This document shows positions 8,199 through 16,107 of a stretch of 64,000 bases of DNA, piece by piece. How positions within the stretch are numbered: the first letter of the stretch is position 1; each line of letters starts with the position of its first letter. The DNA lies in the NCBI GenBank assembly GCA_020041925.1, contig CP083409.1; one strand, written 5' to 3'. The DNA comes from Faucicola osloensis_D (GTDB lineage Bacteria > Pseudomonadota > Gammaproteobacteria > Pseudomonadales > Moraxellaceae). The translations under genes were made by a program, and so were the position numbers. The notes under the pieces were generated by a model. The model was not told where the DNA came from. It saw only the letters and a program-made list of their open reading frames with translations, and did no database searches.

Positions 8199-10316
8199 TC
8201 ATTGCAACACAAATTCCCGTAAACTTACTACTTTATCGCGCACTCTTGCCGCTTCCTCAAACTTCAAATCACGCGACAAGGATTTCATCTCTTTTTCTAG
8301 CCGTGCAATCTCTTTGGCAAGCAAGTCAGGCGAACGCAAAATCGAAATATCCACATCGGGGAATGCATGAGTGACCGCAATCGCTTGGTTATCATTCGGG
8401 GCTTCTGCCTCGCCGGTGTCGATTTTATCGGTAATCTGACGGCGAGCGGATGTCGGCGTGATACCATGTTCTTCGTTATACGCCATCTGTTTGGCACGGC
8501 GACGCTCGGTTTCTTCAATCGCCTTTTGCATACTTGGGGTAATGCTGTCAGCGTACAAAATCGCCTTACCATTAACATGGCGCGCGGCACGACCGATGGT
8601 CTGAATGAGCGAACGCTCCGAGCGTAAAAAGCCTTCTTTATCCGCATCAAAAATCGCCACCAGACTCACCTCAGGCATATCCAAACCCTCACGCAACAGG
8701 TTGATACCGACTAGCACATCATGCACGCCTGTGCGCAGTTCATGGATGATTTTCATCCGCTCCACCGTGTCGATATCCGAGTGCAGATAAGCGACTTTGA
8801 TATTGTATTCTTTTAGATAACTGGTCAAATCTTCTGCCATGCGCTTGGTGAGCGTGGTAATCAGCACTCGCTCATCTTTGGCTTTACGAATGTTGATTTC
8901 TGATAGCACATCATCAACTTGGGTCAAGACAGGACGAATCTCAAGCTGTGGATCAACTAGACCGGTCGGACGTACCACTTGCTCAACGACCTGCTCGCTA
9001 TGCTCAAGCTCGTATTGGGCAGGGGTCGCCGACACAAAAATGGTCGCAGGGGTAATACGCTCCCATTCTTCAAACATCAGCGGGCGGTTATCCATCGCAG
9101 ATGGCAGGCGAAAGCCATAATTGACCAAGGTTTCTTTACGACTTCTATCGCCTTTGTACATCGCGCCGACTTGTGGCACGGTTACATGACTTTCGTCAAT
9201 AAATAGCAAGGCGTCGGGCGGAATATAGTCAAACAACGTCGGCGGCGCTTCACCCGCAGGACGTCCCGATAAATGGCGCGAATAGTTCTCAATGCCGTTA
9301 CAGTAGCCAAGCTGCTGAATCATTTCCAAATCATAAGTGGTGCGTTCTTTGATACGCTGGGCTTCAATCAGTTTGTCATGCGCTCGAAAATACTCAAGGC
9401 GTTGTTCAAGCTCGGCTTTGATAGTGCCACTGGCTTTTTCTAGCTTGTCTCGTGGGGTGACGTAGTGTGATTTTGGATAGATGGTAATGCGTGGCACACT
9501 GCGCACGTTCTTACCTGTCAACGGGTCAAACCAAGTGATTTTTTCCACTTCATCATCAAACATACTGATACGCACCGCAAGCTGTTCAGACTCAGCGGGG
9601 TATATATCAAGCACTTCGCCACGCAAGCGGTAAGTACCTCGCCCAAAGTCAAGCTCGTTACGCGTATATTGCAGCTCCACCAAGCGTTTGAGCATGGCAG
9701 TGCGGTCGATTTTGTCACCCACTACGATGTGAAGAAGCATTTTTAGGTAGCTTTCTGGGTCACCCAAACCATAGATACAAGACACCGATGCAATGATAAT
9801 GGCGTCACGACGTTCGAGTAGCGCACGCGTGGCGGACAGTCGCATTTGGTCGATATGGTCGTTAATGGCGCTGTCTTTCTCGATAAAGGTATCGCTGGCA
9901 GGCACATACGCTTCAGGCTGATAATAGTCGTAATAACTGACAAAATACTCCACAGCATTGTGCGGAAAGAACGCCTTAAACTCGCCATATAGCTGGGCAG
10001 CAAGGGTTTTGTTGTGTGCCATGATAATGGTGGGACGCTGGCATTGGGCAATCACTTTTGCCATGGTGTAGGTTTTACCTGAACCTGTCACCCCTAAGAG
10101 CAGCTGACCGTGCATGCCGTGCTCAATGCCGTCAACCAATTTGGCAATCGCTTGCGGTTGGTCGCCTGAGGGTTCAAATTCGGTCACCATCTCAAAGGGT
10201 TTACTCGAGATTTGGGTGCCACTGGCATTGACACCCGTGATTTGGGCATCATCTTGGATTTGGCGGGCAAGTTGGCTAAGTTCACGTTCGGAGCGGGAAG
10301 ATTGAGGTGGTCGCAT
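8199..10316 (-). CDS. uvrB: UvrABC system protein B
   Basis: The DNA-damage verification helicase of nucleotide excision repair, acting with UvrA and UvrC. It is 705 residues. Walker A GVTGSGKT is at residues 75-82; the beta-hairpin region YYDYYQPEAYVP follows; the DEAH-like box reads IDESH; helicase motifs VSATP, TTLTKRMAEDL and QTIGRAARH are all present. A C-terminal UVR motif (LEKEMKSLSRDLKFEEAARVRD) is intact and is the UvrC contact. The protein has about 37 extra residues before the conserved SKPF start, so the N-terminus is longer than in E. coli. No strong ribosome site precedes the ATG at 10316, so a later start is possible. Confidence 0.97.
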   Translation of the reverse strand: MRPPQSSRSERELSQLARQIQDDAQITGVNASGTQISSKPFEMVTEFEPSGDQPQAIAKLVDGIEHGMHGQLLLGVTGSGKTYTMAKVIAQCQRPTIIMAHNKTLAAQLYGEFKAFFPHNAVEYFVSYYDYYQPEAYVPASDTFIEKDSAINDHIDQMRLSATRALLERRDAIIIASVSCIYGLGDPESYLKMLLHIVVGDKIDRTAMLKRLVELQYTRNELDFGRGTYRLRGEVLDIYPAESEQLAVRISMFDDEVEKITWFDPLTGKNVRSVPRITIYPKSHYVTPRDKLEKASGTIKAELEQRLEYFRAHDKLIEAQRIKERTTYDLEMIQQLGYCNGIENYSRHLSGRPAGEAPPTLFDYIPPDALLFIDESHVTVPQVGAMYKGDRSRKETLVNYGFRLPSAMDNRPLMFEEWERITPATIFVSATPAQYELEHSEQVVEQVVRPTGLVDPQLEIRPVLTQVDDVLSEINIRKAKDERVLITTLTKRMAEDLTSYLKEYNIKVAYLHSDIDTVERMKIIHELRTGVHDVLVGINLLREGLDMPEVSLVAIFDADKEGFLRSERSLIQTIGRAARHVNGKAILYADSITPSMQKAIEETERRRAKQMAYNEEHGITPTSARRQITDKIDTGEAEAPNDNQAIAVTHAFPDVDISILRSPDLLAKEIARLEKEMKSLSRDLKFEEAARVRDKVVSLREFVLQ

Positions 10317-10757
10317 TTTATTGTCTTTATAGTAGTCAAAGATGGGTAAATAATGGGGTTAATGGGTGAGAAGTTAAAGCAAAATAACGCGAAATATTAT
10401 ATCAGTGACTGGTTGTATCGAAAAAGACCACCCATTAACAAACCAGCCATCATTAAATTTGTTAAAATTACCCCATTAGCCTATTTCAGTTAGGCATTTA
10501 AAAGCATTAGGTTAATTTGGCAAAATCCCTTATAATATCCCCTGACTTTTTCCACTGTAGCGGCAATGACTTGTATGAGTCATTTTGCTATTAGTCATAT
10601 TAATCATTTTTTCGTTAATCATTTTGCAAACTTGCTCGTGCTGTATCGCAGTCCGTGACTTTCTATTTTTGCTTTGTTCTCGTTTTAAAATGTAAAATAG
10701 AGATAGGTTTGCAAAGCGATTAATTTTCTATCACCCTTGATGTAATGAGAAAATTAA
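10317..10757 (+). promoter_or_regulatory. uvrB-metK divergent region with metK promoter and long leader
   Basis: No gene seen in 441 bases. A TATAAT box at 10532-10537 probably drives metK, giving a leader of about 210 bases; the -35 is poor. In the leader, AATGACT (10565-10571) and AGTCATT (10578-10584) can form a hairpin, followed by repeats of the type TTAATCATTTT. A second possible -10 (TAAAAT) lies around 10690. I could not match the leader to any SAM riboswitch class. Confidence 0.4.
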
Positions 10758-11924
10758 ATGCGTGAATATCAACTATTTACCTCTGAATCTGTCAGTGAAG
10801 GTCACCCAGACAAACTTGCTGACCAAATCTCTGATGCTATCCTTGACGCCATCCTTGAGCAAGACATCCATGCGCGTGTGGCATGCGAAACCTTGACCAA
10901 AACAGGTGGCGTGGTGCTGGCGGGTGAAATTTCTACCACCGCCAATGTTGATTTTGAAAAAATCGTGCGTGATACTGTCCTGCGCGTTGGCTACAATAGC
11001 TCAGAATTGGGCTTTGATGGCGCCACCTGTGCGGTTATCAATATGCTTGGCAAACAATCTCCCGAAATCGCCCAAGGCGTTGACCGCTCACGCCCTGAAG
11101 AGCAAGGTGCTGGTGACCAAGGTTTGATGTTTGGTTATGCCACCCATGAGACGGATGTGTTGATGCCTGCTCCCATTCAGTTTTCCCATCGTTTGATGGA
11201 AAAGCAAGCTCAATTGCGTAAAGACGGCACATTAGCTTGGCTGCGTCCCGATGCCAAAGCGCAAGTCACCGTACGCTATGATGGCGACAAACCTGCGTTT
11301 ATTGATGCGCTGGTACTATCAACCCAACACGATCCAAGTATCTCGCAAAAAGACTTGCATGAAGCGGTCATGGAAGAAATCATCAAGCCTGTCATTCCAG
11401 CCGCGATGCTGCACAAGGACACGAAGTATCATATCAACCCAACAGGGTTATTTGTGATTGGTGGTCCTGTGGGGGATGCGGGTTTGACGGGTCGTAAAAT
11501 CATCGTAGACACGTATGGCGGTATGGCGCGTCACGGCGGCGGTGCGTTCTCAGGTAAAGATCCATCAAAAGTTGACCGCAGTGCAGCCTATGCTGGGCGT
11601 TATGTTGCCAAAAATATCGTAGCGGCAGGACTGGCGGAGCGCTGTGAAATTCAAGTAAGTTATGCCATTGGGGTGGCAGAGCCAACCTCTATTTCTGTCA
11701 ACACGTTTGGCACAGGTAAAATCAGCGATGACAAGATTGTCGATTTTATCCGCCAGCATTTTGATTTACGTCCGTATGGTATCACGCGTATGCTTAACCT
11801 ACTCCAGCCCATGTATGAGCAAACGGCGAGCTATGGTCACTTTGGTCGCCAAGGCACTGAAACCGCTTTTACTTGGGAGCGTACTGACCGCGCAGCACTA
11901 CTTAGAGCAGACGCGGGTTTATAA
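10758..11924 (+). CDS. metK: S-adenosylmethionine synthase
   Basis: Makes S-adenosylmethionine from methionine and ATP, in the cytoplasm as a tetramer. It is 388 residues, against about 384 in E. coli. Family signatures are seen: the N-terminal TSESVSEGHPDKLADQISDA with the catalytic His, GAGDQGLMFGYA (the flexible-loop region), and the nonapeptide-like GGGAFSGKDPSKVDRS P-loop. The C-terminal FGRQGTETAFTWERTD closes the third domain. The ATG follows GAGAAAA. It is followed by a strong terminator, so it is probably monocistronic. Confidence 0.97.
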   Translation: MREYQLFTSESVSEGHPDKLADQISDAILDAILEQDIHARVACETLTKTGGVVLAGEISTTANVDFEKIVRDTVLRVGYNSSELGFDGATCAVINMLGKQSPEIAQGVDRSRPEEQGAGDQGLMFGYATHETDVLMPAPIQFSHRLMEKQAQLRKDGTLAWLRPDAKAQVTVRYDGDKPAFIDALVLSTQHDPSISQKDLHEAVMEEIIKPVIPAAMLHKDTKYHINPTGLFVIGGPVGDAGLTGRKIIVDTYGGMARHGGGAFSGKDPSKVDRSAAYAGRYVAKNIVAAGLAERCEIQVSYAIGVAEPTSISVNTFGTGKISDDKIVDFIRQHFDLRPYGITRMLNLLQPMYEQTASYGHFGRQGTETAFTWERTDRAALLRADAGL

Positions 11925-11950
11925 TTTTATTGATGAAATACAAGATTTGT

Positions 11951-11974
11951 AGGGTGCGTTTTACGCACCTTTTT
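11951..11974 (+). terminator. Rho-independent terminator of metK
   Basis: GGTGCGT at 11953-11959 pairs with ACGCACC at 11963-11969 across a TTT loop, followed by TTTTT. Confidence 0.85.
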
Positions 11975-12012
11975 AACGTTTAATTGATGGTAGAGAATTG
12001 TAGAGAAAAGTT

Positions 12013-12327
12013 ATGAGCGAAAACACCAACCAAATCACCGAAGAAATGAATGCGTTTTATGAGCGCGCTGATGAGTTTATCCAGCTTGCCAATACCCTTC
12101 GCACCGATGATATACACGCAGGTAAAATCAATGCCTCAATGCTGTATGCGGTGGCGCGTTTTAGCGCATGGACAGCAGCAACTGGCTTTGTCAAAGGCAG
12201 CGACTACGCCAAAGAAAAGCAAGATATTATTGAACATTTCACCAAGAATTTTGAGCGTATGCTGTCTGACAATATTGACGACTATGCCGAAAACTTCCAA
12301 AAATATATGCAAATCGGCAAACAATAA
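12013..12327 (+). CDS. DUF3144 family protein
   Basis: A 104-residue soluble, acidic, all-helical-looking protein. The layout fits the DUF3144 family of proteobacteria: an N-terminal MNAFYERADEFIQLAN helix, a central SMLYAVARFSAW segment and a C-terminal YAENFQKYM. No function is established for the family. It has no signal peptide or membrane segment. It sits alone between metK and a secreted protein gene. The start ATG follows GAGAAAAG. Confidence 0.75.
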   Translation: MSENTNQITEEMNAFYERADEFIQLANTLRTDDIHAGKINASMLYAVARFSAWTAATGFVKGSDYAKEKQDIIEHFTKNFERMLSDNIDDYAENFQKYMQIGKQ

Positions 12328-12411
12328 AAACCATTTTATCAACAAATTTTCGTTGATTTTAGGGCGATAGTTGGATAGATTAAACATTAACATCCCACTA
12401 AGGAGATTGCT

Positions 12412-12981
12412 ATGTCCGTCAAAATCGCCCTTACTACCCTTCTTCCTGTTCTTTCATTGCTTGGTCTATCCACCTTATCCAGCCATGCCGAAAGCGTGGC
12501 AGGCTATCGCTTTGAAAATTACCCTGCTCCCCTATATATAGGCAAACCTGCCAAACTTAACTATAAAAGCAACTCAATTGCAAAGTTGTTTAAAACTCGG
12601 ATTACTGAAGCCTATCAACAAGGTGAGATAGGTTTTGGGGGCAACTTTGTGGTGGCAATGTGGGGCTGTGGCACAGGGTGTATCGATGGCGCAATGGCAG
12701 ATAAACGTACGGGACGTGTGTATCCGCTACCCATTAACGAAGAAACTGCGTACGACCTTGGCTGTTGGTCAGTCGATGATAGCGATGAAGATGAACGAGT
12801 GAGTTTTTACCCCAATAGCCGTTTGTTGATTACTCGTACTTGTGAGCAAGCGCCTATTGAAAACAGCAACACCGCCAAACGCCATGTCACCTATTACGTG
12901 AATGTATGGAATGATAAAACCAAAAAATTTAACCTTATCAAAACTGTTAAACAAAAAAAAATGGTGATTACCGAACAATAA
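12412..12981 (+). CDS. Secreted hypothetical protein with a CGTGC motif
   Basis: I do not recognise a named family. The first 26 residues form a clear Sec signal peptide (hydrophobic stretch, cleavage likely after SSHA). The mature part of about 163 residues contains four or more cysteines, including WGCGTGCIDG (around residues 83-92), a GCWSV and a TRTCEQ, which suggests disulfide bonds in the periplasm. A GFGGNFVVAMWGCG beta-like stretch precedes the cysteines. A strong AAGGAG precedes the ATG. It lies 84 bases after the DUF3144 gene, with no terminator between them, so the two may be co-transcribed. Confidence 0.65.
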   Translation: MSVKIALTTLLPVLSLLGLSTLSSHAESVAGYRFENYPAPLYIGKPAKLNYKSNSIAKLFKTRITEAYQQGEIGFGGNFVVAMWGCGTGCIDGAMADKRTGRVYPLPINEETAYDLGCWSVDDSDEDERVSFYPNSRLLITRTCEQAPIENSNTAKRHVTYYVNVWNDKTKKFNLIKTVKQKKMVITEQ

Positions 12982-13034
12982 ACCACCACCAAATAACCAA
13001 ATTTAACAACCCAAGATGCGGCAGACAAAAATGC

Positions 13035-13062
13035 TGAGTTCAGCCTAATGAGTTCAGCCTAA
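13035..13062. repeat. 14-bp perfect tandem duplication
   Basis: TGAGTTCAGCCTAA occurs twice in a row at 13035-13048 and 13049-13062, in the convergent gap between the secreted protein gene and the small membrane-anchored protein gene. Confidence 0.85.
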
Positions 13063-13122
13063 TAAGCTGCTTCAACCCATCAATACCTAGCATAACTCAG
13101 AAGATAAAGCGTGCTAATAAAC

Positions 13123-13479
13123 TTAGAATAAACGCGATAATAGCACGCCCATCAGCACCATGACCAATATAATCACGCTCACTCGCCACACCCAACGTGG
13201 AATCAATGGCACTTTGATATTTTCTTGCTCAAGATGATTATCAAGCCCTTGTGTCAAAGTGTCAAAACCTTGCTCTTTAGTCTCTACCGATGGTGCAGGA
13301 TGGGCAGTAGGCGGGGTTTGACTGTTTGCCGCTAACGCTTTGTTTTCATACGCATCAATTTGTTGTTTTGCCTCATCTAAGCTAATCGCCTGCTCTTGTG
13401 CGTGGGTTTTGATGGCGATGACGTAGTTTTTTTTATCGACCAGTTGTTTGATATGACTCGGTAACGTTGATTGTGCCAT
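13123..13479 (-). CDS. Small C-terminally membrane-anchored hypothetical protein
   Basis: A 118-residue protein that I do not recognise. Residues 1-50 look like a helical domain (LPSHIKQLVDKKNYVIAIKT then a heptad-like acidic helix), residues 50-90 are polar and Pro/Thr-rich, and the last 25 residues are one hydrophobic segment (VSVIILVMVLMGVLLSRLF). It is therefore probably tail-anchored, with the bulk in the cytoplasm. The start at 13479 is chosen for GAGGAATT upstream; an in-frame ATG at 13593 lacks one. The DNA is AT-rich but in keeping with its neighbours. Confidence 0.65.
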   Translation of the reverse strand: MAQSTLPSHIKQLVDKKNYVIAIKTHAQEQAISLDEAKQQIDAYENKALAANSQTPPTAHPAPSVETKEQGFDTLTQGLDNHLEQENIKVPLIPRWVWRVSVIILVMVLMGVLLSRLF

Positions 13480-13852
13480 AACTAATTCCTCAAATTTCAA
13501 CCTGTATATCATGCCTAGTTTGCTAAACTTATTTAAGAAGAATGTAGCAACGGGCGCCTGTTTATTGTAAATAAATGTAAATAAACTCTTCATACTTTGC
13601 GCAAAATATTCACCTTTTAAAAGTTAGAATGATTAATTATGTAAAAATAGAAGTTTACTATTCATTTTTCGCATACTTTTATTTTTACTTAATTTAGTTT
13701 TTAAAAATGGCGTACTGACAGCTAGTTTTTTTGTGCGTATACTTGTGGGTATACTAAGGCAAAGCAGCAAATAACCTGCCCTAAACTTAAAGCAGGGCTG
13801 ATTAACACTAACTTTGCTATTTTCCCCTTCAATCATGTAAAAAGGAAGCAAC
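13480..13852 (+). promoter_or_regulatory. Divergent prpB upstream region with tandem operator candidate
   Basis: No gene in 373 bases. The key feature is a tandem 12-base repeat at 13731-13755: TTGTGCGTATACT at 13731-13743 and TTGTGGGTATACT at 13743-13755. Each contains the palindrome GTATAC, and the spacing is about one helical turn (12 bp). This lies about 100 bases before prpB and overlaps possible TATACT -10 hexamers. A GntR-family regulator (the usual regulator class for some prp clusters) is a reasonable candidate ligand, but no regulator gene is in the window. Confidence 0.5.
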
Positions 13853-14746
13853 ATGGCACCTATCTCTGCAGGTCGCAAATTCCGTGACGCCATCGAGTCT
13901 GAAAAAGCCGAAGGTCGTCCCCTTCAAATCGTTGGCACTATCAATGCCTACACTGCCATGATGGCAAGCCAAGTCGGTCATAAAGCGATTTATCTCTCAG
14001 GTGGCGGTGTTGCCAATGCCTCATTTGGTTTGCCTGACCTCGGTATGACGAGCCTTAACGATGTATTAACCGATGCCACCCGTATCACCAATGCGGTTGA
14101 CACACCATTATTGGTTGACATCGACACGGGTTGGGGCGGCGCATTTAACATCGCCCAAACCATTAAACAGATGGAAAAAGCAGGCGTTGCCGCGGTCCAT
14201 ATTGAAGACCAAGTAGCGCAAAAACGTTGTGGTCATCGCCCCAACAAAGAAATCGTCTCAACTGCTGAAATGGTGGACCGTCTAAAAGCTGCCCTAGACG
14301 CCAAAGTTGACCCAGATTTTGTGGTGATGGCACGAACCGATGCGCTGTCAGTAGAAGGTTTGGATGCTGCGGTTGAACGTGCGGTGGCGTTTCAAGAAGC
14401 AGGCGCAGACATGATTTTTGCTGAAGCATTGACCGATATCGCCATGTACCGCAAATTTACCGACGTGTTAGACATTCCCGTGCTTGCCAATATGACTGAG
14501 TTTGGGCAAACCGATCTTTACAGCACTAAAGAGCTGTTTGACGTGGGTGTTGACATGGTGCTTTATCCATTATCTGCGTTTCGTGCGATGAATAAAGCCG
14601 CCCTCAATGTCTACCAAGCATTAAAAGATGAAGGCGTACAAACCTCCGTGGTCGACACCATGCAAACCCGCATGGAATTGTATGATTTCTTAAATTACCA
14701 CTCATACGAGCAAAAATTGGACGCATTATTCAAATCAAAAAAATAA
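13853..14746 (+). CDS. prpB: 2-methylisocitrate lyase
   Basis: The last step of the methylcitrate cycle: cleaves 2-methylisocitrate to pyruvate and succinate. It is 297 residues, typical of PrpB. It belongs to the isocitrate lyase/PEP mutase superfamily; the Mg-binding DIDTGWGG, the active-site KRCGHRPNK loop with the catalytic Cys, and VVMARTDA are all present. AAAAAGGAAG precedes the ATG. It is followed at 90 bases by prpC, with a tandem repeat in between and no terminator, so the two probably share a transcript that starts at the operator-like repeat upstream. Confidence 0.96.
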   Translation: MAPISAGRKFRDAIESEKAEGRPLQIVGTINAYTAMMASQVGHKAIYLSGGGVANASFGLPDLGMTSLNDVLTDATRITNAVDTPLLVDIDTGWGGAFNIAQTIKQMEKAGVAAVHIEDQVAQKRCGHRPNKEIVSTAEMVDRLKAALDAKVDPDFVVMARTDALSVEGLDAAVERAVAFQEAGADMIFAEALTDIAMYRKFTDVLDIPVLANMTEFGQTDLYSTKELFDVGVDMVLYPLSAFRAMNKAALNVYQALKDEGVQTSVVDTMQTRMELYDFLNYHSYEQKLDALFKSKK

Positions 14747-14763
14747 TTGGCGAACTATGCTCA

Positions 14764-14822
14764 ACACTTAATGCCAAACACTTAAGGCTAAATGCTTAAG
14801 GCTAAACACTTAATAAAGCTAA
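14764..14822. repeat. 14-bp imperfect tandem repeat, 4 copies, between prpB and prpC
   Basis: Units ACACTTAATGCCAA (14764), ACACTTAAGGCTAA (14778), ATGCTTAAGGCTAA (14792) and a longer fourth unit (14806-14822) follow each other and end one base before the prpC Shine-Dalgarno. The array fills the whole gap between prpB and prpC. Confidence 0.85.
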
Positions 14823-14836
14823 AAAGGAGTTTTACC

Positions 14837-16009
14837 ATGTCAAAAGACACCCCAGTGACAGAAGCTAGCGACAACAAACCAAAACCTAAAAAAAGCGTTG
14901 CCCTATCAGGCGTACCCGCCGGTAACACCACCCTATGTACCGTAGGTCGTACAGGCAATGACTTAAGCTATCGTGGTTATGATATTTTGGATTTGGCAAA
15001 AGACAGCGAATTTGAAGAAGTGGCGCACCTACTGATTCATGGTCATTTACCAAACCGTCATGAGCTAGCGGCGTACAAGAAAAAACTCAAAACCCTGCGT
15101 AACTTACCCGTCAATGTACTGGCGGTGCTTGAAGCCTTGCCTGCCCACGCCCATCCGATGGATGTGATGCGTACTGGCGTATCGGCACTGGGCTGCACCT
15201 TGCCTGAGCGTGAAAGCCAGCCTGTGGCAGAAGCCCGTGATATCGCCGACAAGCTTATCGCCTCATTAGGCTCAATGCTGTTGTACTGGTACCACTACAG
15301 CCACAATGGCAAAGTCATCAGCCTTGAGAGCGACCAAGACAGCATTGGCGGTCACTTTCTTGAGCTACTACAGGGTGAAGCCCCCAGTGAATCGCATATC
15401 AAAGCCATGCACATCTCACTCATCTTATACGCTGAGCATGAGTTCAATGCATCAACCTTTACTAGCCGTGTCATCACGGGGACTGGCTCCGATATGTATT
15501 CCGCCATCTCAGGCGCAATCGGTGCGTTAAAAGGTCCAAAACATGGCGGCGCCAATGAAGTGGCGTATGACATCCAAAAACGCTACCGCAATGCCGACGA
15601 TGCAGAAAAAGACATCCTTGAACGCCTTGAGAAAAAAGAAGTTATCATTGGCTTTGGTCACCCTGTGTATACCGTGAGCGACCCACGCAACGTGGTCATC
15701 AAAGAAGTGGCTCGCAACTTGTCCAAAGAAACGGGTGACATGACCCTATTTGATGTGGCAGAACGCCTAGAAACCGTGATGTGGGACAACAAAAAAATGT
15801 TCCCAAATCTCGACTGGTTCTCAGCGGTCAGCTACCACAAAATGGGCGTGCCCACTGCCATGTTTACCCCATTATTTGTGATTGCGCGTACCGCAGGTTG
15901 GTCAGCGCATGTGCTTGAGCAACGTGCTGATGGCAAAATCATCCGTCCTTCTGCCAACTACACAGGCCCTGATGACCAAAAATTTGTACCGCTGGATGAG
16001 CGTCAATAA
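14837..16009 (+). CDS. prpC: 2-methylcitrate synthase
   Basis: Condenses propionyl-CoA with oxaloacetate to give 2-methylcitrate, the first committed step of the methylcitrate cycle. It is 390 residues and belongs to the citrate synthase superfamily. Visible signatures are LSYRGYDI near the N-terminus, AEHEFNASTF with the active-site His, GALKGPKHGGANE with the second His, and GFGHPVY with the third. The length and the GFGHPVYTVSDPR stretch favour 2-methylcitrate synthase over GltA, as does the position between prpB and acnD. The ATG at 14837 follows AAAAAGGAG exactly; the frame stays open upstream into the tandem repeat (ATG at 14792), but that start has no ribosome site. Confidence 0.95.
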   Translation: MSKDTPVTEASDNKPKPKKSVALSGVPAGNTTLCTVGRTGNDLSYRGYDILDLAKDSEFEEVAHLLIHGHLPNRHELAAYKKKLKTLRNLPVNVLAVLEALPAHAHPMDVMRTGVSALGCTLPERESQPVAEARDIADKLIASLGSMLLYWYHYSHNGKVISLESDQDSIGGHFLELLQGEAPSESHIKAMHISLILYAEHEFNASTFTSRVITGTGSDMYSAISGAIGALKGPKHGGANEVAYDIQKRYRNADDAEKDILERLEKKEVIIGFGHPVYTVSDPRNVVIKEVARNLSKETGDMTLFDVAERLETVMWDNKKMFPNLDWFSAVSYHKMGVPTAMFTPLFVIARTAGWSAHVLEQRADGKIIRPSANYTGPDDQKFVPLDERQ

Positions 16010-16026
16010 TTAGCGTTTTAATCGTA

Positions 16027-16075
16027 TAAAAAGCCTTTCAGGTCAGCTTACCCATTGATTTGAAGGGCTTTTTTT
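16027..16075 (+). terminator. Hairpin with T run between prpC and acnD
   Basis: AGCCTTTCA around 16032-16040 pairs with TGAAGGGCT around 16061-16069 (one G-U), followed by a run of T. The loop is long (about 20 bases). It could reduce transcription into acnD. Confidence 0.6.
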
Positions 16076-16107
16076 CTAATGGATTATTAATTTTAAGGTT
16101 AAGCCAA

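Noticed and set aside
10538..10757. Known SAM riboswitch in the metK leader
   Set aside because: I could not fit any SAM class (I, II, III, alpha) to the hairpin and spacing, so it is reported only as an unusual leader.
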